Shown in pieces: positions 50,606-61,124 of a DNA stretch of 64,000 nucleotides (position 1 is its first letter; the number at the start of each line of letters is the position of its first letter). This stretch comes from Callaeas wilsoni. Its lineage: Eukaryota; Chordata; Aves; Passeriformes; Callaeidae. The notes under the pieces are model-generated. The model was not told the DNA's origin and made no database searches. It saw only the letters and a program-made list of their open reading frames with translations. A program made the position numbers and the translations under genes. The DNA lies in contig VWPU01014162.1 in NCBI GenBank assembly GCA_013398955.1, positions 57,113-121,112 of the forward strand. Reading direction: 5' to 3'.

Positions 50606-50984
50606 GTTTACAGAATCACAGAATCAGCTGAGTTGGAAGGCACCCACAAGGATCATTGATTCCAACTCCTGGCCCTGCACAGAACCACCCCCAAGAGTCA
50701 CACCATGCGCTTAAGAATATTGTCCAAACACTTCTTGAACTCTGTCAGGCTTGGTGCTGTGACCACTTCCCTGAGGAGCCTCTTCCAGTGCCCAACCACC
50801 CTCTGGGTGAAGAACGTTTTTCTGATGTCCAAAATAAACATCACCAGACACAACTTCAAGCCATTCCCTCGGGTCCTGTCATTTACTGAATTTCACACAG
50901 TTGGTGATTGCTCAGTCCTCCAATTTGTTGAGGTCTCTCTGAAGGGCTTCCCTGCCTCTAAGGGAGTCAACAGCTCCTCCCAGT

Positions 50985-51185
50985 TTTGGATCATCTGTGA
51001 AGTTCCTTAATATCCCTTCCAGTCCTGTGTCCAAGTCATTAATGAAGATGTTGAAGAGCACAGGGCCAAGGATAGAGCCCTGCAGAAGCCCACCAATGAC
51101 AGGTCACCAGTCTGATGTCACCCCATTCACTAAAACCCTTTGTACCTGACCTGTGGGCCAGCTGCTCACCCATCCCATGATGTGT
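50985..51185 (-). pseudogene. CR1 reverse transcriptase, catalytic-motif segment (degraded)
   Basis: In a frame shifted from the upstream block, the minus strand encodes VLFNIFINDLDTGLEGIL and then FTDDPKLGG. The FTDD at 50990-51001 stands where CR1 elements have FADD, the second catalytic motif of reverse transcriptase. The Ala-to-Thr change and the frame break show that the copy is dead. Confidence 0.8.
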
Positions 51186-51686
51186 TCATCCAGCTGTGTG
51201 CCAGACATTTTGTCCAGAAGGACTCTTGCAAGAGACAGTATCAAAAGCTTTACTGAAATCCAAAAAGATTACATCTACTGGCTTTCCTCGATCAACTGGG
51301 TGGTTTACCTTGTCACAAAAGGAAATTAGGTTTGATAAGCAGGACTTTCGCCTCATGGAGCTGTGCTGGCTGTGACCAATGACTGTGTTGTCTTTCAGGC
51401 ACTTTTCAATACCTTGCAGAATAATCTTCTCCATAACTTTACGAGGCACTAAAGTGAGTCTGACAGGCCTGCAGTTTCCGGGGTCCTCCTTCTTGCCCTT
51501 CTTGAACATTGGTACAAAGTTTGCAATCTTCCAGTCAGCTGGGATCTCTCTGGATTCCCAAGACCACTTAAAAATCATTAAGAAAGGCTTTGCAATTGCA
51601 TCAGCCAGCTCTCTGAAGATTCTTGGGTGAATCCCGTCGTGCCCCATAGATGTGTAGGGATCCAGCTGGAGCAGCAAATCCCACAC
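51186..51686 (-). pseudogene. CR1 reverse transcriptase, N-terminal and motif A segment
   Basis: A 166-codon frame with RT-domain features in order: GHDGIHPRIFRELAD (residues 15-29), REIPADWK (46-53), the GNCRPV block (70-75), CLSNLISFCDKV (116-127) and DFSKAFDTVS (143-152), the first catalytic aspartate motif. The last 14 residues leave the CR1 consensus because of a frameshift after DTVS. The usual GFR(K) motif is degraded to MRRKSC. This is the longest conserved RT piece in the window. Confidence 0.9.
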
Positions 51687-51759
51687 AAGTTCAGGGTCAG
51701 CTGGGAGTTGATCATTCTCACAGTCATGGTCTTCCAGCTCAGGGCTCTAAGACCCCCTT

Positions 51760-51967
51760 GGTCCACCATCAGTGTTGAAGACAGAGGCAAAGAATGCATT
51801 AAACAGTTCTGCCTTGTCCCTGTCCCTGTTTGTGAGGTGACCATCCTCATCCTGTAAAGGGCCAATGTTCTTTTAATGCTGCCTATTGCCATGCATATAT
51901 TTGAAAAATCTCTTTTCATTTTCTCCCACATTTCTGGCAGCTTCAACTCCAGCTGAGCTTTGGCCAC
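51760..51967 (-). pseudogene. CR1 ORF2 linker (endonuclease-RT) fragment
   Basis: AKAQLELKLPEMWEKMKRDF is the typical CR1 linker (AKAQLELNLARDVKDNKKGF) between the endonuclease and RT domains. The endonuclease domain itself is missing upstream, so the copy was truncated within or just before this linker. Confidence 0.8.
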
Positions 51968-54900
51968 GTGAATTTTCTCCCTACAGTGGCAAGCAGCATT
52001 TCTGTTCTTCCCATGTCACCTTACCTTGCTTCAACTGGGCAAATATTGGCAAGTACTTAATTTACAAAGGTGTGAAGAGTTAATGACACATGGACCCTTC
52101 TGAACTCAACTGCTGCAAGTTCCAGTTGCAGGAACTGAGTACACAATATTCCAGGCTATGGGATGCACTAGGGAGAAATTGGAGCTGCAACTATTTCAGT
52201 TTAAAAGAAGGGAGAATTAAATCCCTGAGCTGATAGGAGAATCTATTTAAAAATGGTAAATGAATACTGACCATTATTAACAAGGTACACTAAGAAAATT
52301 CATTGTAAAGGAAACAGCAGTTATGAATGTCTCTGAGTGCAGACCTCACCAATGCAACAACTAGCATCTGAAATATGCTTTCAGCTAAGGAAATGCAAAT
52401 AATAAGATTTTACACATGAAAAAAACCTCCAGGGAGGTTCTTTCCTTAGCTTCTGCTAATTCTGGGTTTTCAGTGGACCTATATTGAGGAAAGACTGAGA
52501 GAAAAATTAGAAGAGGTGTGCAGTGCAGAGAGGGCATCATCATCCCGTTAAATGTCACAAAAGGGCCTATCACAGAAACAGTGGGGTGTTGGTCTAGAAA
52601 GGAATGAGCATGTTAAGAGTAAAAAGAGAGAGAACAAGAAAAGAAGAACAGAGAGCATCTGTGAGATGGTGGAAACCTTTATAAAACCATAAGTTTCTTT
52701 AGTTGACCTATTATTCATAGCGACGAATAACTGTATTTGGATAGTAATGCTTAATGTTATAAATTCCTTCGTTTTACCCAGAATTTTTAAGACTAGGCAA
52801 ATAAGCTCATCCAAACACCCAGGGCCAAAGATTTTCGCAGATTTCTTAGGAGTTTCTAGGAATCATGTGTACAATAGTTCTAACCCAGAGTACTTTCTAT
52901 GAACACAGCTATTCACCCTCCAGCACGTTTGTCTTTTTGTCCTCTTTTTCCCTGGCAGAAAAATCCAATCTGCCCTCAGATTTGCTAGCACAGGACACAC
53001 TGCTTGAATCCTCCCTACTGCTGAATCAGACCCAAACAAGGATCTCTGTAATTTTGTTCTATAAATATATGTCCTGTCATTTTTATTGAGAATTGTAAAT
53101 TCTTTAGCCAATATCTATTAGCCTTTGGTAAAGGCTCAGGGGAATCAGATGAACAAGATAGAAATTGATAACCAGGATTCCTTTAGTGAAACCATGACAA
53201 CCCTAATGGAAGTTGGTCTGTAAATACATTGACCATATTGGTGAGTAGTATATTGGGCTGTAGAACCATTTTTGAACTACCTGTATGTGGATTTTGTCTC
53301 AAGAAAGATTTCATTTCAGGAAAATCATTCAATGGTTCCTATAAACAGGCACCTGTATTTAAGTAAAGATAACATCGTTATGAACCCCTGCTATTACAAA
53401 AGGATTGTCATCCAATGTGTTCATTCAGTATTCCTTAAGTATCCATTAACTTTCCATTACTTAAAGCCCTTATGTAGTGTGAGATTCTTCACTTCATGCA
53501 CACTGACACACACAGAAGTACAATCACGTGGTATCTGTACAAAAAACTCTGAAAATTACATACTGCCTCTCTTACTATGCCACAGCCCTTGCCTCTTCAA
53601 AGTTATCGGGCTTGCTTTATAAAAGCAGTGATTTCATTATGAATTAAGTCATTCTCTGTACCACGTTGCTGCCCAGGCAGAACCCTTCCAACAAAAGTAA
53701 AAATCAAAATTTTCCAGAATTTTGTTTTCAGTATGTAGACTGCCAGCTATGCAAGAATTACAAGTAATTCTAGATTTTAAATAAAGGACAAATGAGATTT
53801 CAATTCATAAAACTTCGAAGTAGGAGCTCACTTGAGAAAAGGTAAGATAGGGCTCCTAGGCAGTATATTACGCTTTGCTGTTGGAGGCTGGTCAGGAATT
53901 TAAGGGACTGATGTGATTGGCCTCAATCCCACTATCTGAGATAGACAGATAGAGGGATCAGAGAAATGTAGCTGCCATCTACCGCTTGTTTTCCCTGCCA
54001 GGCCAGGAAAGTGTGATAGCAGAACAAACCAAAATTGTTCTTTTTAACATGACAAGTTCCCTAAAATCAGGATATGCAACAGTGTGCCTAAGGGGAAAGA
54101 GAAAGAAGAGGGATGCCTAGTCTGACAGAGGATGTTTTCTGAGAGTAATGCCTTCCATCCGTTAACACCATTAACTGCCTATTTGTCTTCCTATCTCTTT
54201 CCTAGTCTCCCCAGAAGACCAGATAGGCTTACACCAAGGTAACCCTTTTCTTTCCTCTTCCCTAGAAAGCCTGTTCTGTAGAAGTTCCTGGGTAACTTCT
54301 TGTTATTCAACCCAGACATAATTCCTACATATCTGCATGACAGAAAGTGCCTTTTCACTATTTAGAGGGTGAACGAGATTTAGGTTCATTATGAAAGTGC
54401 TGAACCCTTCTTTCTGTGTTTCAGATGTCACTTAATATAGCTGCAGTAATATTCAAATTATTTTGTGGCATTGAGGCACTTCCAACTTACTAGTGCTATA
54501 TGATATTTTGCCTATCTTTTTGTCAGTTGGTGTAATGAACTTCTTTACTAGTTTTAAAAAAAAGTTGAAGTTGTACTTATGATGTGCTTTTCTCAGATTT
54601 GCATCAGTAAAAAAAAATCTTGCTAAGGTTCTTCTGGAAAAAGTACCCTGATAAGATTTTTGTTTTTAAAAAAAACTCACTAAAGATTTGTGCTGATAAT
54701 AATTATGCGCTGATTAATTGGATTAATTTCCTGGATGATCAAAGCATGATAGGTACTTAATAATAAAGCTACAGAATGATGGCTCTCAACAGTCAAATTA
54801 TGTAGTACACTTTCTTAAATCTGGCCCATCTGGCATAGAGAAGGAAATGAGGCCAGCACAGAACAGATAGGTTAAGTATACTGTTTTGTAGAGCTGCTCT

Positions 54901-55343
54901 GATTCAGAAGCTGGGACATAGCTTCATAAGACAGATGGGAGAAGACATCAGTGAAGAGTAACTATAGGTTTTGGAGCAGCCCCTTCTACAGTGGGCATGC
55001 TTATCACTTGTAATGGCTCCTTCTCAGGATTCTCAGGGAAGGCACAATTTGGAAAGAGAAATAGTTCTGTTCAGAACTTACAGTATCTCAATCCCATGAA
55101 ATATATCCATATCCATCACTGGCAATAAATATCCAGTCTGTATGACAGAGCACAGTACCACTGTAAGTCCTATATTGCTTATTACTCTTTCATAACATAC
55201 TTCTAGCATCTCGAACATTTCCAGGAACCAAAAGATTGGTGACAGTGGGAATGGCAGCCTGGGTAACTGGATCAATCTACAGAGCCACAGCTGGATTGTT
55301 AAATACCAAACAGCTTCTTGTCTGACAAGCGTATCTGCTTGGG

Positions 55344-55366
55344 AAAAAAAAAAAAAAAAAAAAAAA
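55344..55366 (+). repeat. A23 homopolymer
   Basis: A pure run of 23 A after GGG. It lies on the strand opposite the nearby 55388-55666 frame, so it is not that frame's poly(A) tail. Confidence 0.9.
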
Positions 55367-55387
55367 GGTATTTTTTTGTTTGTTCAT

Positions 55388-55666
55388 TTACTGGAATACT
55401 CTTGCCAAATGGCTTTGCACTGCCATCAAATCTATGATGGTATTGCCAGTCAGGAATCCTGTCAGAATTGCTGTAACAAGGCAAAATATCCACACCAATA
55501 TGAGAGCTCCACCTTTCTCCTTTCTGTTTTTATAAGCCATCCTTGAACCTGGATCCTGTTCAGTCACTCTCCCAGACATTGCTGTAGTCAGTGCTCTTGT
55601 CAAGTCAAAGTATCCCAGGGCCAGATGTGCTCCATAGCCTGCTTGGGACACTGAAGCGTGCTGCAT
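55388..55666 (-). other. weak candidate small membrane-protein frame
   Basis: A 92-codon frame starts at ATG in a favourable context (CACCATG) and stops at TAA. It has a basic stretch KNRKEK (residues 46-51), then a hydrophobic span of about 21 residues (53-73) and a polar end. On the same strand a TATAAG lies about 40 bases upstream of the ATG. I recognise no family, and a 92-codon frame is expected by chance somewhere in 64 kb, so evidence is thin. Confidence 0.12.
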
Positions 55667-57929
55667 GGTGAGAAGCGCGAGGTATCTTTGATAGACAGTG
55701 GACTTATAAAGAAGCTGAACCTGTCTGTGCTAGCACAGAGAGTTATCATCCATTACCTTGACTGCAGGCTAGGAAAAGGCATTTCAATAAGCAGATTGGA
55801 CATTTTGGGTTAGCAGCAAAGCCATGTGGGAAAGCATCACATCAGACAGCGAAGAGCTACAGTGTAACTTTTTTGGAAGAGAAATTAATTCCTGTTTCTG
55901 CAAGAGTGAAAATCCCCCAGAAATGTGGACAATGATACCCTTACAAAGATAGGGTCCTATAGATGCAGATCTTTTAATAGCGATGCAAGCTGGTTTGTAC
56001 TGGTATGAATTGCCCATACAGACAAATCTTGATGTCACAAAATGTGTGTGTAAAAAGCAAGATGGGGGGAAACAGTCGTATTGCAAGACGCATCTTAATT
56101 TTAAAAGAAAACAAATGTGTTTGAACAGTTTTTCCTAGTCTGTCAAGGAGTTTCAGACCCTAAAGGTATTTCAGTCTGTTCCCTTTCTCCTTAGGTACAA
56201 TCACTAATCTCTCTCACTACATTTTTTCAAAGATGCAACCTACTTACCTACCACATAAAATGCAGAAACTTATATTATCATGGTTCAGCTTTAGAGATTT
56301 ACATTAGAATCAGTGAACCTTATTTTAGCACAATATATATGGTGAACAGTACAGAGAGAGTAGACTGGGTTTATTCCCCAGATAAGTAATTTATTTCTTT
56401 CCTCAAAGAAAAATCCAATATCCTGAGATCAGATGCATATTGAAGCTTTGGTGGAAGAAAAAAAAAGCAAAAAAAAAAAGACTTAGGTTGATTAACATGT
56501 TCAAATTGGACACTCACTATCTGTATTCTCTGCAGAACTGGCTCCATATGTATTGCTTACTCTATACCGTGTACAATAATGGCTTAAACATTTTCCTTGA
56601 AGAGATACATGGCCTGAACTTATTTACCGAGCAAATAATTTATGAATTTCTTGTATTTCTTTTCATGTCAAAGTTTTATTGTTGCATTATTTAATGCATT
56701 TATTGACTATGAGTTCCAGAGATTCAGGCCATGATGATATAAATATTATCAGAAATTCTATATATGTCCAAATCCCTCAATAAACAGTCTAGAAAACTGC
56801 TAGGTATTACAGAGTTCTTATTTTTATTATTTTTGATCAATAGTGTCTAAAGATTGTTATAATCATTTTATTGCAAGGAGATCAGGGAGGAGATTTTAAA
56901 TGGTCAAAATGGCATTTCTAACTAGCCTTTTTTTTTCTGCCAACCATCTGCCATAATATGGAATTATTCAGTTTTTCACTTTGGTCAGAATGTAGAAATG
57001 GAAAAAATAATATCTACATAGGCATGAAGCAGAGACACGACTATATTTTTTAGTCAGTTCTACATCCATGTGTTCAAGTCCCATCAACGTGTGCATGCCC
57101 CTGGCATCCATTCCCTCTTCCTGTCCCTTTCGTTTGGTTACAGATCACACTTGCTCCACCAATTTCCTTCTAAAGCACTTACACAGCTGCTATACCAGGC
57201 ACTCAGACCTTTTGTGGGGTCTGACCCAACGTGATTACTGTGTGGCACAGGATTTTTATGCCTCAACCAAGCATGAAACCCAGACTCAAGTCTGTGTTTC
57301 ACAATCACAGGGTCACCTCATACCTGGTGCATTTTTCAAACTGGAGATTCATCTACTGACTTGATTTAAAGTAGGATATTTGTGGGTAAAAAAGAGAAAA
57401 TTTTTTTTTCGTCTTGTGTACAACGTCCTTGGCAAGATTAGAAACAATTCAGTGGTGCTACTCTAAAAGCATTTCTACTCATGAGAGTAGCATTAGAATG
57501 CATATTATCGGAATTTCCATGGGAGTCCAGTCCTCTGTCCGTGGCCAAGACCTCCGCTCTGCTAAAGTGCTAAAACAAAGATGTCCCATATGTCAAGTTA
57601 TCTACAATGTTAGTTAGAGATAGCAGACAACAAATTGATGTGTAAAGTTGACTAGAAATTGTGACAATAACAAACTCCTAAGTGGACAGTGCAATATGGA
57701 GCGGTCTCAGTGACTTAACCAGTGCTGAGTTTTTTTGTGGAAGGGAGGAGGTCAATCAGAGACAGAGATGATGGGAAGGAGGTCACCTACCCAGAGGTAT
57801 AGCAGTGAGGTCTGCACCACACAAGGAAACATAAAAATGCAACTTGAAATTCTGACTTTAACCTTCAAAAAAATTGTTTCTTATACACTAGCTGGCCCAG
57901 GAGTGACCCCAGGGTGCATTCAGACACAA

Positions 57930-58350
57930 AGGCTTTCACGGGGTGCCACGGTAGAGATGTTATGTTTAGGTGTAAACTCTGCTTCGCTGAGGTCCGGGCA
58001 AATGGATCCTGTGGGCAGCAGCAGCTTGAAGGCCACACACCTTAAGCAGAACATAATCTTAAATGACTTCTCCTCTTTCCCCTTTTCTGTTTTTCTTACA
58101 GTGTTGAAAGATGCTTCTTATCCGAGGGAACATGCGTGTAAAGAGATGCATGCTCAAACTGAAACTGCAGGTGTTTTATAGAGGGCACCGTCTCGGTCGG
58201 GTTGGCGCTAGTTACGGTTTCACCCCTTTGCTCAGTGGTTTTATTTATAAATTATCCTGGAGGGGACAGAGCAGAGAATATCAGCACATATGGTATGTCA
58301 AGTCCCCTACTGCTTGGAGACCCCTGAAATGCTTAGGTACAACAGGGCAT
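57930..58350. promoter_or_regulatory. CpG-enriched patch with exon-like segment
   Basis: About ten CpGs occur in 270 bases (57940-58230), including CACCGTCTCGGTCGGGTTGG. Inside lies an exon-like piece: a long pyrimidine tract and CTTACAG acceptor, 69 bases (58102-58170), then CAG-GTGTTT. The 69 bases are divisible by three and open in one frame (TVLKDASYPREHACKEMHAQ). No family is recognised. It could be a conserved non-coding element, a small exon, or chance. Confidence 0.22.
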
Positions 58351-58354
58351 GCTT

Positions 58355-59300
58355 AGGGCTCTGAAAATCGTGCCTTTTGTCATTTGAGCCAGGCCCTTAA
58401 CATTATTTTAATGGAGATGTTTTGAATTTAATTATGCATCTGTTGTATAATACACTTACAATAAATACCTCTAGTTATTGCTCCTTAAAATCCCTTTCTT
58501 TCCAATATTGACTGCTCTAATTTACTTTTATGCAAACAACCTAGTCAGATTTAATAAAATGTCTTAGTAGCATGTTTAATGACATCATTCTCCCTAGGGA
58601 CAGTTGGGAAAATGACCTTCCATTTTACGAAAGAAGAGGATTAATTTTTATTGTCTGCCCCAGTTAATGCGTGTTTAGACATAAAGGCCCGATCAATATG
58701 ACAGAGAGTATAGTGATTTTACTCACAGTAGTTTCTAAATGGACATTTCTTACTAATCCATTTTTATAAATCACTTTAAAGGCTCTATTGATCTTTAATT
58801 GGGAGTTACACCTAATCACTCGAGAGCAACGCATGGCTAGTTTGAAACATTTTAACCCTTTCCACACAATCCTTTAAAACTCATATAATGAGAAATTTTG
58901 CCCTTTTTCAATACACATTATGTATCATCCTTAACTCCCAAATAGATCTTGCTCAGACCACCACGCATCAGATGAATATTAGAGATACTAGGGAAATATG
59001 AATACTAGGGAAAAGGTTATACCTGAAACCTCAAAGAGACAGTATTGCACGGGTGTGTCAAAAAGCATGCCCATGTAGAACAGAGGGGAAAGGCCTATTT
59101 CTTCGGACTTTTAAAATACAAATGCTCAAAGCAAATATTTACAGTGGAAAATGGTAAGTCACACTATATGACAGGCTTCTTTTCCATCTCTGTATTCACC
59201 AAGCATATAACCATAATTGTTAACTATTCCTTTATTTTATTAAAGATTAAGTCATGCTGTAAAAGTGAACAAGTGAAGAGACATATGTTTGAACAAACAT
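58355..59300. other. unique-looking DNA with a candidate conserved stretch
   Basis: No gene is supported. 58560-58870 has balanced composition, few homopolymers and CpGs (AATGCGTG, GGCCCGATC, ACTCGAGAGCAACGC), and is a weak candidate conserved element. Confidence 0.45.
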
Positions 59301-59367
59301 CCAGGTAGAAAAATAGAAGGGCCAAAGCCCACATAGAACTTGATACTGCTGTAAAAGACAAGAAAAC

Positions 59368-59577
59368 GTGTTTCTACAAATGTGCCAACAAAGAAAGGGA
59401 GCCAATGAGAATCACCATCCTCTGTTGAATGTGGTGGGAAGCAAGGCAGCAACAAATGAGGAAAAGGTTCAGGTACTTAATGCCTTTAATAACAAGACCA
59501 ATTGTCATCAAGGTACCCAGTTCCCTGAGTTGGAAGACAGAGACGGGGAGCAGAATGAAGACACCTTAATCCAGTGA
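59368..59577 (+). pseudogene. CR1 ORF2 linker fragment
   Basis: The frame contains EKVQVLNAFNNKT and GTQFPELEDRDGEQNED, the CR1 linker (EKAEVLNAFFASVF ... LEDRDGEQNE) upstream of the RT domain. It stops at TGA where the parent element reads on. Confidence 0.85.
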
Positions 59578-59821
59578 CCTGCTATGCAACTTAGACCTCA
59601 CAAGTCCCTGGGGCCAGATGGGATTCACCTAAGAGTACTGAGGGAGCTGATGGAAGAGCTCACCAAGCTACTTCCCATCATTTATCATCGGTCCTGGTCA
59701 GCTGGGGAGGTTCCAGGTGACGGAAAGTTGGCAAATGTGATGCCCCCTCTATAAGGAGGGCCAGAAGGAGGATTAGGGAAACTATAGGCTTGTCAGCCTG
59801 ACCTCAGTTCTGGGGACGGTC

Positions 59822-60223
59822 ATGGAGCAGATCATCTTGAGTGCCATCATGCAACATGTACAGCACAACCAGGGGACCAGGCCCAGCCAGCATGGGTTTA
59901 GGAAAGACAGGACCAAACTGATCTCCTTCTACAACAAAGTGACCCACTTAGTGGATGAGGGAAAGGCTATGGATGTTGTCTACTTAGACTTTGGTAAAGC
60001 GTTAGACACTGTTTCCCACATGATTCTTCTGGAGAAACTTGTTTCCCACGGTCTGGATGGGTACACTGTTCACTGGGCAAAAAGTAGCTGGGTGGCTGTA
60101 CTCAGAGAGTGGTGGTGGATGGTTTTAAATCTGGCTGGCATCTGGTCATGCGTGTTCCTCGGGACTCAGTATTGGGGCCACTCCTGTTTAACATCCTCAC
60201 TGATGACCTGGATGAGGGGATAG
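59822..60223 (+). pseudogene. CR1 reverse transcriptase fragment
   Basis: A 133-codon frame with HGFRKDRTKLISFYNKV (residues 24-40) and DFGKALDTVSH (56-66), the first catalytic aspartate motif of the RT domain with Ser-to-Gly and Phe-to-Leu changes. After about residue 100 the expected sequence continues in another frame: [11 protein letters not shown], then FADDT at 60237-60251, the second catalytic motif. The copy cannot make a working enzyme. Confidence 0.9.
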
Positions 60224-60589
60224 AGGGCATCCTCAGTTTGCAGATGACACCAGACTGGGTCGGAGAGTGATTTACTGGAGGGTAGGAAGGCTCTAAAGAG
60301 AGATCTGGACAGGATGGATTGATGGGCCAAGGCCAATGGTATGAGGTTAAACAAAACCAAGTGCCGGGTCCTGCCCTTGGGTCACAACAACCCCTGCAGT
60401 GCTACAGGCTGGGACAGAGTGGCTGTAAAGTGGCCCAGCAGAAAAGGACCTGGGGGGGCTGGTGACAGCCGCGGAATATGAGCCAGTGTGTGCCCAGGTG
60501 GCCAAGAAGGCCAATGGCATCCTGGCCTGGATCAGCAGTAGCGTGGCCAGCAGGACCAGGGCAGGGATTGTCCCCTGTACATAACACTG

Positions 60590-60928
60590 GTGAGGCCACA
60601 CCTCAAATCCTGTGTTCAGTTCTGGGCCCCTCACAACAAGAAGGACATTGAGGTGCTGGAGTGTGTCCAGAGAAGGGCAACAGAGCTGAGGAAGGGTCTG
60701 GAGCACAAATCCTATGAGGAGAGGCTGAGGGGGCTGGGGGTGTTTATTCTAGAGAAACGGAGGCTCAGGAAAAATCCTATTGCTCTCTACAACTACCTGA
60801 GAGGATATTGTGGTGAGAGGAGTGTCACTCTTCTCCCAAGTGACAGCACAACAGGAAATGGCCTCAAGTTGTGCCAAAGGAGGTTCACATTGGACATCAA
60901 GAAAAATTTCTTCATGGGAGGGCTGTGA
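60590..60928 (+). pseudogene. CR1 ORF2 C-terminal fragment
   Basis: A 112-codon frame with [20 protein letters not shown] (from residue 8), [30 protein letters not shown] and [10 protein letters not shown]. This is the conserved C-terminal region of CR1 ORF2, nearly complete. It is preceded in other frames by PAGRPQ-like degraded sequence. Confidence 0.88.
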
Positions 60929-61124
60929 AGCATTGGAATGGGCTGCCCAGGGAAGAGGTGGATTCACCATCCCTCGAAGTGTTCGAAAAACATGTGGACA
61001 TGGTACCTGAGGCCACGGTTTAAAGGTGAACATGGTAGTGGTGCTGGGTTGACAGTTGAATTTGATGATCTTAAAGGTCTTTTCCAACCTCAGTAATTCT
61101 ATAGTCCTATGATTCTATGATTGT

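Larger units (their letters stand above)
50611..52040 (-). mobile_element. CR1 LINE, 1.4 kb, 5'-truncated
   Basis: A minus-strand CR1 with a near-complete 3' end: on the plus strand it starts CAGAATCACAGAATCAGCTG, then AGTTGGAAGGCACCCACAAGG. It spans about half of ORF2 (reverse-transcriptase core onward) and the 3' UTR. The frame is broken in at least two places: between the 51760-51967 segment and the 51186-51686 segment, and again below 51186. Similarity to remembered CR1 consensus is high over the RT region. The 5' edge near 52040 is approximate. Confidence 0.92.
52045..57925. other. unique-looking AT-rich DNA
   Basis: No gene is firmly supported. It holds an A23 run at 55344-55366. A 92-codon minus frame at 55388-55666 has a possible membrane segment and is listed separately as a weak candidate. 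Confidence 0.5.
59305..61122 (+). mobile_element. CR1 LINE, 1.8 kb, 5'-truncated
   Basis: The longest CR1 in the window. It starts in the endonuclease-RT linker (AAGGGCCAAAGCCCACATAG), runs through the RT domain, the C-terminal part of ORF2 and the 3' UTR, and ends in GATCTTAAAGGTCTTTTCCAAC followed by tail octamers (TATGATTCTATGATT). ORF2 is broken into at least three frames. Reading in order, the linker (59368-59577), RT (59822-60223), FADD motif (60237-60251, other frame) and C-terminus (60590-60928) are all present, so the loss is by small indels rather than big deletions. Confidence 0.95.

Noticed and set aside
50656..51010. Plus-strand frames over the CR1
   Set aside because: Antisense shadows of the CR1 3' UTR and ORF2 end.
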